Shown here: positions 42,859-51,263 of the stretch, in pieces
How positions within the stretch are numbered: position 1 is the stretch's first letter
Layout of the letters: every line of letters begins with the position of its first letter
Origin: Hymenobacter sp. 15J16-1T3B
Lineage (GTDB): Bacteria > Bacteroidota > Bacteroidia > Cytophagales > Hymenobacteraceae
Direction of reading: 5' to 3'
Length of the DNA stretch: 64,000 nt
Assembly (NCBI RefSeq): GCF_020711235.1
Contig: NZ_JAJFAV010000003.1
Location: 248,001-312,000, forward strand
Notes under the pieces: generated by a model
The model's database searches: none
Seen by the model: the letters and a program-made list of their open reading frames with translations, nothing else
What the model was told of the DNA's origin: nothing
Program-made: the position numbers and the translations under genes

Positions 42859-44058
42859 ATGCTTATTCACCGCTTGCGCTATACCGGCCTATGGTCGCTG
42901 CTGCTCGGTCTGGGCGCCTGCCAGCAGTCCGATTCCCACTCCGCCGCAGCCTCCGAAGCGCCCGCCGCCAAGATGGCAACTGCTCCTGCGGCTGCTCCCG
43001 GCGCGCCGGCTGCTACCCAAGACGCTGCCGCCCCGGCCGGGCCCTTCACCGGCACCCACCGCTACGTGGGCACGGTGGGCACCGCGCCGGTGGTGCTGAC
43101 ACTGACCATCACCCCGCCCGGCCCCGAGGCGCCCCAAGGTCGCCTCGACGGCGTCTATTACTACGAGCGGCAGGGCCAGCCCCTAATCCTCAGCGTCGGC
43201 AAGAACTACCGCCCGGGCCAGCCCTTGGTTCTGGAGGAAGGCGCGCCCAAGCCCGACGCTCCGGACGAAACCGTGCCCACCGGCCGCTGGCAGGCCACGC
43301 AGCCCCTCGGGCCGGAGCTCAGCGGCACCTGGCTCAGCCCCGACGGCCGGCGCCGGAAGCCCTTCCACTTGCGCGAGGACTACACCGGCGCCGTGCGCTA
43401 CGAGCTGCTGCGCGAAGAAGCCCACGGCGCGACCTGCCCGCCCGGGCCCGAGGAGGAAGGCGGTGGGCCGCGCCGGCCCGAAGTGTCGCGCACCGTCCTG
43501 CACCTGCTCGGCCCCGACACCCTGCAGCCGGCCTTGCGCGCCCTGCAGTGCCCGCTGCCCGAGCAGCGCCGCAGCCAGCTGGCCGTGGAGCTGGACCAGG
43601 CCGACTGCGAAGGCACCTTCGGCTTCTACGGTGACGTGCAAGTGGCCCTGAACGGCTACGGCCTGTTGTCGGTGCAGCACAGCGAGGGCGAATACGCCGG
43701 CGGCGCCTACCCCAACAGCGCCAACGAGCTGGCCACCTACGACCTGCGCACCGGCCGCCTGCTGAAGCGGACCGCCTGGCTGCGCGCAGGGCGGGAGCCG
43801 GCTTTGAGCCGCCTGTTGCTGCGCCGGCTGCGGATGCACCCCTACGCCAGCAGCCTGGGCCTAAACGAGCCGGGCGGGCCCGCCTACCTGCCGGAGCTGG
43901 GCTTCGACAGCGAAGGCGCCTACTGCCTGCTCGGCGACTTCGGCGCCCCGCACGCCGTGCAGGGCGTGCCGGTGGTCATTCCCTACCGCGAGCTGCGGCC
44001 CCTGGTGCAGCCGGGTTCGGCGCTGGCGCGCATGCTGCAGCAGCGGGGCTTGTGGTAA
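42859..44058 (+). CDS. DUF3298/RsiV-like lipoprotein, paralogue 2
   Basis: 399 aa. Lipoprotein with lipobox LGAC at about residue 21 (LLLGLGACQQS). An Ala-rich linker to ~50 is followed by RYVGTVGTAPVVLTLTI and YYYERQGQPLILSVG, then QPLGPELSGTWLSPDGRRRKPFHLREDYTGAVRYELL. The C-terminal DUF3298-like domain has GGAYPNSANELATYDLRTGRLLKRTAWLRAG and VVIPYRELRPLVQPGSALARMLQQRGL. A 56-bp stretch (43301-43356) is identical but for one base to 44486-44541 in paralogue 3. The three genes probably form one operon. Confidence 0.78.
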   Translation: MLIHRLRYTGLWSLLLGLGACQQSDSHSAAASEAPAAKMATAPAAAPGAPAATQDAAAPAGPFTGTHRYVGTVGTAPVVLTLTITPPGPEAPQGRLDGVYYYERQGQPLILSVGKNYRPGQPLVLEEGAPKPDAPDETVPTGRWQATQPLGPELSGTWLSPDGRRRKPFHLREDYTGAVRYELLREEAHGATCPPGPEEEGGGPRRPEVSRTVLHLLGPDTLQPALRALQCPLPEQRRSQLAVELDQADCEGTFGFYGDVQVALNGYGLLSVQHSEGEYAGGAYPNSANELATYDLRTGRLLKRTAWLRAGREPALSRLLLRRLRMHPYASSLGLNEPGGPAYLPELGFDSEGAYCLLGDFGAPHAVQGVPVVIPYRELRPLVQPGSALARMLQQRGLW

Positions 44059-44082
44059 ACTTGCCACCGGATACTCCACGCT

Positions 44083-45294
44083 ATGCTGAATACTTCCTGC
44101 CAACGCTTGCGCGGCGTCGGACTCGCCCTAAGCCTGCTGACTGCCTGCGAATCGCGGCGCCTGCCCGCTGACGCCGCTCCGCCCGTGGCCGGTACCCTGG
44201 CTGCCGGAGTCGATTCGACCGCGGCGGCAGCGAGCGAGGGGCCGTCGGCGCCCGCCCACCCGACGGCGGCGGGCCCCGCCCTCAGCTCGTACCGGCGCTA
44301 CGTGGGCACGGTGGGCGCCGCGCCAGTGGTGCTGGAGTTGACCGTGGCCGACTCGGTGCGCGGCACCTATTACTACCAGCGCCGCGGCGGGCCGCTGACG
44401 CTGGCGGCGCGGCCGGCGGCGGGCGCGCCCCTCGTGTTCCGCGAAACCGACGGCGGCCGCCTGAGTGGCCGCTGGCAGGCCCAGCAGCCCCTCGGGCCGG
44501 AGCTCAGTGGCACCTGGCTCAGCCCCGACGGCCGGCGCCGGCTGCCCTTCCGTCTGCGCGAAGACTATGCCGGCGCCGTGCGCTACGTCCTCGAAGCCTA
44601 CGAGAGTGAAATGCCCGCTACGGCCCAGTCGCGGGAGTGCGGCAACCCCGCCGACACGCTGCGCTTCGAGCTTGGCGTGGTGCACGTGCTGCTGCCTTAC
44701 CCGTCCGCGGCCGTCGGGCGGGTGGCGCGGGCCCTGCTGCCGGCGCCACCCGCCCGGCTACAGCGCTACCTCGACCAGCAGCTGCGCGAAGAAGGGGAGT
44801 GCAGCCGGGTAGTCCGCTCGGCCTGGCTGACTTACAACGCCGACGACCTGCTATCGGTGGAGCAGTTCGAACTCGTGGACGGGTTTGGCGTCCACCCCAA
44901 CAGCGGCTCCAGCTACCGCACCTTCGACCTGCGCGCGGGCCGGGAGCTGCAGCTGACAGACCTGCTGCGCCCCGGCTTCGAGCTGCCCCTGCGCCGGCTG
45001 CTGAGCGCCCGCCTGCGCACCGACCCGGGTTATGCCGACTTCTACCACGACGACATCGAGGGGGACACAGCGCAACTCTGGTGGCCCGCGGGGCCCGACG
45101 GCCAGCCGCTGGCGCCGCTGCCCAAGCAGGGCTTCCACCTGACGCCGGCGGGCCTGGGCTTCGGGTACAATCCCTACGAAATTGCGCCGTACGTGGTCGG
45201 GCCCACAGTTATTGAAATCAGCTACCCCGACCTCAAGCCGCTGGTGCGGCCCGGCTCGCCTTTGGCCCGGCTGCTGCGGGCGCGCGGCCTGTAG
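44083..45294 (+). CDS. DUF3298/RsiV-like lipoprotein, paralogue 3
   Basis: 403 aa. Lipobox LTAC at about residue 21 (LALSLLTACESRR). Same layout as paralogue 2: Pro/Ala-rich linker, RYVGTVGAAPVVLELTV, TYYYQRRGGPLTL, QPLGPELSGTWLSPDGRRRLPFRLREDYAGAVRYVLEAYE, then the DUF3298-like part: GFGVHPNSGSSYRTFDLRAGRELQLTDLLRPGFELPL and ISYPDLKPLVRPGSPLARLLRARGL. Extra residues, among them ESEMPATAQSRECGNPAD, set it apart. Closest to paralogue 2 in sequence and DNA. No sigma factor gene is adjacent, so an anti-sigma role as for RsiV has no support here. Confidence 0.78.
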   Translation: MLNTSCQRLRGVGLALSLLTACESRRLPADAAPPVAGTLAAGVDSTAAAASEGPSAPAHPTAAGPALSSYRRYVGTVGAAPVVLELTVADSVRGTYYYQRRGGPLTLAARPAAGAPLVFRETDGGRLSGRWQAQQPLGPELSGTWLSPDGRRRLPFRLREDYAGAVRYVLEAYESEMPATAQSRECGNPADTLRFELGVVHVLLPYPSAAVGRVARALLPAPPARLQRYLDQQLREEGECSRVVRSAWLTYNADDLLSVEQFELVDGFGVHPNSGSSYRTFDLRAGRELQLTDLLRPGFELPLRRLLSARLRTDPGYADFYHDDIEGDTAQLWWPAGPDGQPLAPLPKQGFHLTPAGLGFGYNPYEIAPYVVGPTVIEISYPDLKPLVRPGSPLARLLRARGL

Positions 45295-45398
45295 CAGCCG
45301 CGGACCTGAGCAATATCAGCCGGCGGCCCTGACGAGCGTCATGCCGGCGGCCGTGGAGGAGGAGCACTTTTACGCCGTATTCCAAACCGCTCCTTCGC

Positions 45399-46310
45399 AT
45401 GGACACCCTCGTCGTACTGACCAACCTCTCGCCGGCGGCCGAACGCGCCCGCCGCTACGCCGCCCAGCTGGCCGGCCCCCTCGGCGCCCGCGTGGTGCTG
45501 CTGCACGTGTACCAGCCGCCCGTCGTGCCCGCCGAATCGGGCCTGGCCGTGGGCGACGTGATGTACTACGACCGGCAGCAGGTCACCGAGACCCTGCAGG
45601 GCATTGCTGCCGACATGCTGGTGCCCACCACGGCCGAGGTCGTCGACGGGGCGTTTGGCGACGCGCTGGAAGCCGCCGTGGCCCGCTACCAGCCTCTGCT
45701 GCTGGTGCTGGGCCTGAGCAGCGCCGAGCGGTATTTCGACGCGCTGCTGACCAACCGCGCCCTGCCGCTGCTGCGCCACAGCCCGTACCCGGCGCTGCTG
45801 GTGCCCGAAACCGCGGCCCTGCTGCCCCCGCGCCGCGTGGTGGTGGGCATCGACGGGGAGCCGTTTGTGGTGACGGCCGCCGCCGGTGGGATTTTGCAAG
45901 AGCTGCTGGGCACCTGGCAAGCGGCCCCGACCCTGGTCTACACCTCTACGCCCGAAAGCAGCCGGAGCCGTAACGAAGTGCTGCGCAACGTGCAGCGCAG
46001 TGGCTTGCTGCCGCTGGAGGCCGAAATTGATTTCAGCCAGCCCCTGGCGGAAACGCCCGAAGAAGGCGTGCTGAGCACCGCCTCCGCCCGCGAAGCCAAC
46101 CTGCTGGTGCTGCTGGCCCGGCGCCGCAGCTTCCTGGGCCAGTTGTTTCACCGCAGCGTGACGGCCCGCGTGCTGCGCCGCGCCGCGCTGCCCGTGCTGC
46201 TGCTGCCCGTGGCCGAGCCGGTGGCCGCAACGGCCACGCCGGCCACGACCCTGACGGACGCCGCGGCTAAGGCCCCGGGTGCCGGCTTGGCCATAGACGC
46301 CGCGAGTTAG
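45399..46310 (+). CDS. Tandem universal stress protein
   Basis: 303 aa with two UspA domains, about 1-140 and 148-285. Domain 1: DTLVVLTNLSPAAERARRYAAQLAGPLGARVVLLHVYQPP and LVLGLSSAERYF. Domain 2: RRVVVGIDGEPFVVTAAAGG, LLVLLARRRSFLGQLFHRSVTARVLRRAALPVLLLP, which ends in the common S-x-T-x-x-V-L-x-x-x-x-x-P-V-L-x-x-P form. Many Bacteroidota Usp proteins are such fusions and may bind ATP or other nucleotides in stress. The stop codon falls in the loop of the following terminator. Confidence 0.85.
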   Translation: MDTLVVLTNLSPAAERARRYAAQLAGPLGARVVLLHVYQPPVVPAESGLAVGDVMYYDRQQVTETLQGIAADMLVPTTAEVVDGAFGDALEAAVARYQPLLLVLGLSSAERYFDALLTNRALPLLRHSPYPALLVPETAALLPPRRVVVGIDGEPFVVTAAAGGILQELLGTWQAAPTLVYTSTPESSRSRNEVLRNVQRSGLLPLEAEIDFSQPLAETPEEGVLSTASAREANLLVLLARRRSFLGQLFHRSVTARVLRRAALPVLLLPVAEPVAATATPATTLTDAAAKAPGAGLAIDAAS

Positions 46311-46328
46311 CTCGCGGCGGCTTTTTTT
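46299..46328 (+). terminator. Intrinsic terminator overlapping the stop codon of the Usp gene
   Basis: GCCGCGAG-TTAG-CTCGCGGC (46299-46306, 46311-46318) followed by GGC and a T-run of seven bases. The loop TTAG contains the TAG stop codon (46308-46310). Confidence 0.9.
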
Positions 46329-46390
46329 CTTGCGGGTGGGCCCGGGCGCCGGCGTTGCCCGCCCGTCTGCGGCGGCGTACTTTTAAGCCG

Positions 46391-47782
46391 ATGAATTATT
46401 CCCGTATTGCTACCGTGCTGTTAGTGGCCCTGCTGGGGTGCGAGAAAAAGCAGCCCGCCGCGCCCGTCAACCCCGGCGCCGGCATTGGCTACCACCTGAA
46501 ACTGACTTCCCCCAACGCGCGGGCGCCGTACGTCGATTTTCCCGTGGGCATGGGCGCGGCCGCCGACGGCAACCTGTGGCTGGGCTTTCAGGCCTACGGC
46601 ACGCCCGGCGCCAGCGCCCGTTTCGACGGCCTCGGCCTGGCGTGCTACTCGCCCGCGGGCCAGCCGCAATGGGCCCGCTACCTCGGTCTCGGCCCGCTCT
46701 CGTTGGTTGCGTTCAACACGCGCCCGGCCGGCGGGGGCTGGCTGGCGGCAAGCCTGGAAAACGGCGACGTCCTGGCCGGGGTAGTGCCCGACAACCCAAC
46801 GGCCGGCGCGCTGCAGCGGCTGTCCTTCGGCCCCACGGCGTGGCCGCTGGTGCGGCGGGCCCCGGTGCCGACGGCCGACGGCGGCTGTTTGGTCGCGTTT
46901 GAGCCGAGCGGACTGCAAGCGCAGCTGTTGCTGCTCAAGCTCAATGCCCAGGGGGCGGCCCAGTGGGCAAACCGGTACACGCTGCCCATTGGCCTGGAGC
47001 TGCCCGTCGTGGCCGCTACCGCCGACGGCGGCGCCTGGGTACTGGGCTGCACCTCCATGGGCGGGCCGTTTACGCTGCTGAAAATAGCGGCCACCGGCGC
47101 CCTGGAGCGGGCCCAGTTGCTGACCAGCTCGCCTCCGCCCATGAGCTTTACCATGCGCACGGTGGTGCTGCGCGCCCTGCCCAACGGCGGATGCCTGACG
47201 GGCTGGGGCACGTCGGCCGGCGCCTGCCTGACCACCTATGCCGCCAACGGCGACCAGGTCAGCAGCAAAGTCTATCAGATTCCGGGCCTGAACGTGGCGC
47301 CCTTCCAAACCCAGCACCTGGTGAACGTGGAGCGCACCGCCGCGGGCACTTGGCTGCTGGCCCTGAGCGCCTGGCCCAACGCGCCGGGCGCCACCATGAT
47401 TACGCGCTACCTCTACCAGCTCACGGCCGATGGCCAAAGCAATGACCCCGGCCACGTGCTGCTGGCCGAGCCCTACGCCGGCGGCCTCAACGCCGAGCGG
47501 CTCGAACTGGTGCCCACCGGCCCCGACCGGGTGGTGGCCCTGACCGGCGGACTGCTCGGCACGGTCGATAGCCGCGAGTTCCGCCTGCTGCAAGCCCGTC
47601 CCGACGGCCTAAACGAGTGCGCCACGCCCACCGCCGACAAGCTGCAGGTCGGCGAGGGCCGCGTGAGCGTGCAACCCGTGGCGGCCGGCGCCACGGCCCA
47701 GAGCCCGGCGCCCTACACCGTCAGCAATTTCAGCTGGCAGGCCGTGCCGCTGGTGCTCGACGCGGCCCGGCAGTGCCAATAA
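46391..47782 (+). CDS. Hypothetical lipoprotein, likely beta-propeller
   Basis: 463 aa from ATG 46391. Lipobox ALLGC at about residue 17 (VLLVALLGCEKK). The rest consists of repeated beta-strand units without cysteine clusters: DGNLWLGFQAYG, GGWLAASLENGDVLAGV, ADGGCLVAFEPSG, ADGGAWVLGCTSMGG, NGGCLTGWGTSAG, which fit a propeller with 6-7 blades. It ends near LNECATP...VSNFSWQAVPLVLDAARQC. No enzymatic motif recognised. TACTTTTA just upstream (46378-46385) is a near match to a -7 box. Anchored to the inner face of the outer or outer face of the inner membrane. Confidence 0.65.
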   Translation: MNYSRIATVLLVALLGCEKKQPAAPVNPGAGIGYHLKLTSPNARAPYVDFPVGMGAAADGNLWLGFQAYGTPGASARFDGLGLACYSPAGQPQWARYLGLGPLSLVAFNTRPAGGGWLAASLENGDVLAGVVPDNPTAGALQRLSFGPTAWPLVRRAPVPTADGGCLVAFEPSGLQAQLLLLKLNAQGAAQWANRYTLPIGLELPVVAATADGGAWVLGCTSMGGPFTLLKIAATGALERAQLLTSSPPPMSFTMRTVVLRALPNGGCLTGWGTSAGACLTTYAANGDQVSSKVYQIPGLNVAPFQTQHLVNVERTAAGTWLLALSAWPNAPGATMITRYLYQLTADGQSNDPGHVLLAEPYAGGLNAERLELVPTGPDRVVALTGGLLGTVDSREFRLLQARPDGLNECATPTADKLQVGEGRVSVQPVAAGATAQSPAPYTVSNFSWQAVPLVLDAARQCQ

Positions 47783-47894
47783 ATGCGGCGGGTTTGTTTT
47801 CTTCGCGACTCGCGGGCCGCGGCGCAACTCCCCGGCTGCGCCCGCGTCAGTGACTGCTCCGCCCGCTTGGGCGTCTACTTTTTGCTCTGCTTTC

Positions 47895-49286
47895 ATGCTC
47901 CACCACCTTCGCTCCGCCGCGGCCGGCCTGCTACTTGCCGCCGCGCTGACCGTGCCCGCCCAGGCCCAAACCGCCGCCAAAACCGACTCGCTCAACCTGC
48001 GCAAAATCTACGACGAGGCCCTGCTGCGCGGGCAGAGCTACGACAACCTGCGCTACCTCTGCCAGCACATCGGCGCCCGCCTGAGCGGCTCGCCCCAGGC
48101 CGAGCAGGCCGTACAGTGGGGCAAGCAAACCATGGAAAAGCTGGGCTTCGACCGCGTGTACTTGCAGGAGGTGATGGTGCCGCACTGGGTGCGCGGGGCC
48201 AAGGAAAAGGCGTCGTTTAAGGCCGGCAAGGGCAAAAACCAGGACGTGGCCGTGTGCGCGCTGGGCGGCTCCGTCGGCACCGGCGGCAAGCTCAAAGCCA
48301 AAGTGGTGGAGGTGCGCAGCTGGGACGAGCTGGCCAAACTGCCCGCCGACCAGGTGAAGGGCCGCTTCGTGTTCTTCAACCGCGCCTTCGACGATAAGCT
48401 CATCGAGCCCGGCGCGGCCTACGGCGGGGCCGTGGACCAGCGCGGCCGCGGCCCGGTGGAGGCCGCCAAGCGCGGGGCCGTGGGCGCTTTGGTGCGTTCC
48501 ATGACCTCGGCCAAGGACGACTTCCCGCACACTGGCACCACCCGCTACGACGACCAGGTGACCAAGGTGCCCGCCGCCGCCCTCAGCACCCTGGCCGCCG
48601 ACCGCCTCAGCGCCGCCCTCAAGCAGGACAAGGACCTGGAATTTGAGCTTGAAATGGCCTGCCAGACCCTGCCCGACGTGAAATCCTACAACGTGGTGGG
48701 CGAAATCAAGGGCTCGAAATTCCCCGACGAAATCATCACCGTCGGCGGCCACCTCGACTCTTGGGACCTGGCCCAGGGCGCCCACGACGACGGCACCGGC
48801 TGCGTGCAGAGCATGGAAGCGCTGCGCCTGCTGCTGGCCAGCGGCCTGCGCCCCGAGCGCACGGTGCGGGCCGTGCTCTTCATGAACGAGGAAAACGGCA
48901 ACCGCGGCGGCACCAAGTACGCCGAACTGGCCAAGGCCGCGGGCGAAAAGCACCTGGCCGCCATCGAGTCCGACGGCGGGGGCTTCACGCCCCGCGGCTT
49001 CGGGGTCGAAGGCTCGCCCGCCGTGGTGGCCAAGTTGCAGCAGTGGCGCCCGCTGCTGGCGCCCTACCACGCCGGCGATATTGCCCCCGGCCACGGCGGC
49101 ACCGACATCGGCCCGCTCAAGGGGCAGGCCCAGGCTCTGATTGGCTACGACTGCGACTCCCAGCGCTACTTCGACATCCACCACACCGCCGCCGACACTT
49201 TCGACAAGGTGCACCGCCGCGAGCTGGAGCTGGGCGGTGCCGGCATGGCCTCGCTGATTTACCTGCTGAGCAAGTACGGGCTGTAG
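47895..49286 (+). CDS. M28 peptidase, carboxypeptidase-Q-like, with PA-type insert
   Basis: 463 aa from ATG 47895. Signal peptide MLHHLRSAAAGLLLAAALTVPAQAQ. The segment ~130-240 is a protease-associated-type domain (GRFVFFNRAF, AKRGAVGALVRSM). M28 sites: GGHLDSWD (His286, Asp288), AHDDGTG (bridging Asp298), MNEENGNRGG (Glu332/333), GHGGTDIGPL and IHHTAADTFDKVH (last zinc His). Close in order to bacterial carboxypeptidase Q/PGCP proteins, which release amino acids or dipeptides. Expected in the periplasm. The shorter M28 protein at 3068-3988 is only distantly related. Confidence 0.88.
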   Translation: MLHHLRSAAAGLLLAAALTVPAQAQTAAKTDSLNLRKIYDEALLRGQSYDNLRYLCQHIGARLSGSPQAEQAVQWGKQTMEKLGFDRVYLQEVMVPHWVRGAKEKASFKAGKGKNQDVAVCALGGSVGTGGKLKAKVVEVRSWDELAKLPADQVKGRFVFFNRAFDDKLIEPGAAYGGAVDQRGRGPVEAAKRGAVGALVRSMTSAKDDFPHTGTTRYDDQVTKVPAAALSTLAADRLSAALKQDKDLEFELEMACQTLPDVKSYNVVGEIKGSKFPDEIITVGGHLDSWDLAQGAHDDGTGCVQSMEALRLLLASGLRPERTVRAVLFMNEENGNRGGTKYAELAKAAGEKHLAAIESDGGGFTPRGFGVEGSPAVVAKLQQWRPLLAPYHAGDIAPGHGGTDIGPLKGQAQALIGYDCDSQRYFDIHHTAADTFDKVHRRELELGGAGMASLIYLLSKYGL

Positions 49287-49317
49287 TAGGCCTAATTGAA
49301 CGTGCCGGTAAAAAGAG

Positions 49318-49348
49318 CGGGCCGCCCACTTTGTAAGTGGGCGGCCCG
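49318..49348. terminator. Bidirectional hairpin between the M28 gene and 49385-49828
   Basis: 14-bp arms CGGGCCGCCCACTT / AAGTGGGCGGCCCG (49318-49331, 49335-49348) with a TGT loop, flanked by A- and T-rich sequence. It serves convergent genes. Confidence 0.85.
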
Positions 49349-49384
49349 ATTGTTTTCAACCACCAGAAAACGAGTAGCAGAGCT

Positions 49385-49828
49385 TTAATTAGTGGAGAGC
49401 TGGTAGTTCAACTTCGCAGCCTCTTCAACTTCGTCGTCTAAGTTCGTGTCGAACTTAAAGGCATAAAGAAACCACTTGTCATTGGCTTTGTAGAACTGGA
49501 ACGTAAAGCGCAGAGGCTGCCGGTCGTATTTGACCAAGTAAGAGCGTAGCACGAAGCTGGTGGCTACCTGCTTTTGGACGATGGGCTCGTATCCGTAAAA
49601 TTTGCCAACGAATTCCGGGGTTAGCTTACTCACGCCACTCTTTAGATTCTCAATAGCGTCTTTGTTGCGTCCCGTCCAAGGGTTGGTCATGTACAAGTTT
49701 TCCACCGCTTGCACGGGTGTCTTGGCGTACTCCTTAAAGAACTTATCGATCAGGGAATCAGGGGTATCTTGTGCTTGCGCCAAGTGCGCACCAACCAGCA
49801 GAAAAAGAAAGGCGAAAAGCGGCTTCAT
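49385..49828 (-). CDS. Secreted hypothetical protein (NTF2-like/DUF3887-like size)
   Basis: 147 aa. Signal peptide MKPLFAFLFLLVGAHLAQAQ. The mature domain is alpha+beta: TPDSLIDKFFKEYAKTPVQAVENLYMTNPW, then GVSKLTPEFVGKFYGYEPIVQKQVATSFVLRSYLVKY and LRFTFQFYKANDKWFLYAFKFDTNL, a helix-helix-then-curved-sheet layout similar to NTF2-like proteins. No catalytic residues. Base and codon use is more AT-rich than the flanking genes, which hints at lower expression constraint or recent acquisition. Convergent with the M28 gene. Confidence 0.65.
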   Translation of the reverse strand: MKPLFAFLFLLVGAHLAQAQDTPDSLIDKFFKEYAKTPVQAVENLYMTNPWTGRNKDAIENLKSGVSKLTPEFVGKFYGYEPIVQKQVATSFVLRSYLVKYDRQPLRFTFQFYKANDKWFLYAFKFDTNLDDEVEEAAKLNYQLSTN

Positions 49829-49990
49829 CTCTTGTCAAATTTTGATGAATGAGTTTGTAAAAATAGTGCAAGCTGCTTTTCTACCCCGGTGCGCGCTGCC
49901 GCACGGGCTGGCATTGGGCAAGCCGCAGCCGGACTCCCGACCGTAACTACATAGCGATCCGACTGCCCCGACTTTGCGTTTGTTAGCAGT

Positions 49991-50545
49991 GTGAACGACG
50001 CTCAGCCCGCCTTATACCTGCTGGCCACCCTGCCGCCCGAGCCCGTCTATTCCGACGTGTGGGCCTTGAAGCAGGAAGTGCACCGCCTCACCGGCTCGCG
50101 CAACGCCGTGCGCCTGCCCCCGCACATCACCCTGATTCCGCCGTTTCGCCTCGCGCCGGCCGCGTTCGAGCCGCGGGCCCGGCCGGTATTGGCCGCGTTT
50201 GCCGCCGCGCAGCCGCCGGTGGAAGCCGGGCTGCAGGACTTTGCCTGGTTCGGCAACCGCACCCTGTTCGTGCGCGTTGAGCCGGCCGAGGCCCTGCAGC
50301 AGCTGCACGCGGCCCTGGCGGCCCGCTGCCGCGCCGCCCTGCCCGAAGTGCCGCGCGAAACGCGCCCTTTCACCCCGCACATGACCCTGGCCACCCGCGA
50401 CCTGCCGCCGGCCCAGGTGCCCGCGCTCAAGGCTGATTTTGCCGCCCGCCGCTACCAGGCCTCGTTTGCCGTCACCGGGCTGGTGCTGTTTCGCCACGAC
50501 GGCCGGCAGTGGCAGCCGGTGCAGGAACTCGCGCTGGGCGGCTAG
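49991..50545 (+). CDS. 2'-5' RNA ligase-like 2H phosphoesterase
   Basis: 184 aa from GTG 49991. Two HxT motifs: PPHITLI (~residues 37-43) and TPHMTLA (~128-134). They define the 2H superfamily of RNA ligases and cyclic phosphodiesterases such as ThpR. These enzymes act on 2',3'-cyclic phosphates or 2'-5' bonds in RNA; cytoplasmic. Length fits the family. Its TAG stop overlaps the convergent lipoprotein stop in a shared CTAG. No RNA-repair partner (RtcB, Trl1-like) is seen nearby. Confidence 0.85.
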   Translation: MNDAQPALYLLATLPPEPVYSDVWALKQEVHRLTGSRNAVRLPPHITLIPPFRLAPAAFEPRARPVLAAFAAAQPPVEAGLQDFAWFGNRTLFVRVEPAEALQQLHAALAARCRAALPEVPRETRPFTPHMTLATRDLPPAQVPALKADFAARRYQASFAVTGLVLFRHDGRQWQPVQELALGG

Positions 50546-50976
50546 GGGCGGGTGTAGGTTACCTCGTTGAGGAAGCTGTGCCCGCTGGTGCCCAGCACAA
50601 TTTTGTAGCGCAGGCGCAGGGTAGTCTTGGTGTGCTCCAGAATGGCCCGCTTCTGCAGCGAGGCGCTGATGGTGGGGTTGGTAAATACCAACGTGTCCCC
50701 TTGCCGCGAATAGGCAAACACGGTCATGGGTGGCACGCCTTGAATGGATTGGTGCTCCTCGCACTGCAGGCCGTTGAACACGAGGTATTGCTCCCCGGGC
50801 TGGTACGAATAGTCGTTGTGCGTGGTGCTGTGGTTGTAGAAATCGTAGTGGTCGACCGAGGCCCGGGTGGCATCCCAGCGGCCTTCCAATTCCGGGGCGG
50901 GGTCTTCCTTACGACCACAAGAGGACGTGAGCAGCCACAGGCTGCTAACTATAACTACCGAAGCAAGGCGAAGCAT
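50542..50976 (-). CDS. Hypothetical lipoprotein, lipocalin-like size
   Basis: 144 aa from ATG 50976 (the frame is open up to 51060, but ATG 50976 begins the lipoprotein signal). Lipobox LTSSC at residue ~20 (SSLWLLTSSCGRKED). The mature part starts ELEGRWDATRASVDHYDF, the G-x-W opening typical of lipocalin-like beta barrels, followed by QYLVFNGLQ, VFAYSRQGDTLVFTN and TLRLRYKIV strands. Ligand unknown. The stop codon shares CTAG with the 2H gene. Confidence 0.65.
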   Translation of the reverse strand: MLRLASVVIVSSLWLLTSSCGRKEDPAPELEGRWDATRASVDHYDFYNHSTTHNDYSYQPGEQYLVFNGLQCEEHQSIQGVPPMTVFAYSRQGDTLVFTNPTISASLQKRAILEHTKTTLRLRYKIVLGTSGHSFLNEVTYTRP

Positions 50977-51208
50977 GTAGGTGGGAAAGCAGAGGCGGGG
51001 AGGAGCACAAGCAAGCAGCCGAAAACCGGCGCCCGCACGCCTAACCAGCACCAACTGCACCGGCCACGACGCGTGGGCAATTACAAATAAAGGAAAATTG
51101 GGGGTGCGCCAAGCAGTTCGGGTGGCCGGACGAACTGAAAAATTTGCAACAACGGCTCCTGTTTATTGCAACGAAACAAGACAACAGGGCAGAGGCAACG
51201 CCAAAAAA

Positions 51209-51234
51209 GGCTCGGCTGCCGAAGCTGCCGAGCC
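51209..51234 (-). terminator. Intrinsic terminator of the OmpA lipoprotein gene
   Basis: GGCTCGGC (51209-51216) / GCCGAGCC (51227-51234); on the minus strand a run of T follows directly (51203-51208). 29 bp beyond the stop. Confidence 0.8.
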
Positions 51235-51263
51235 AATACTTAGGTTGTGCGAGCGGGACGCAA

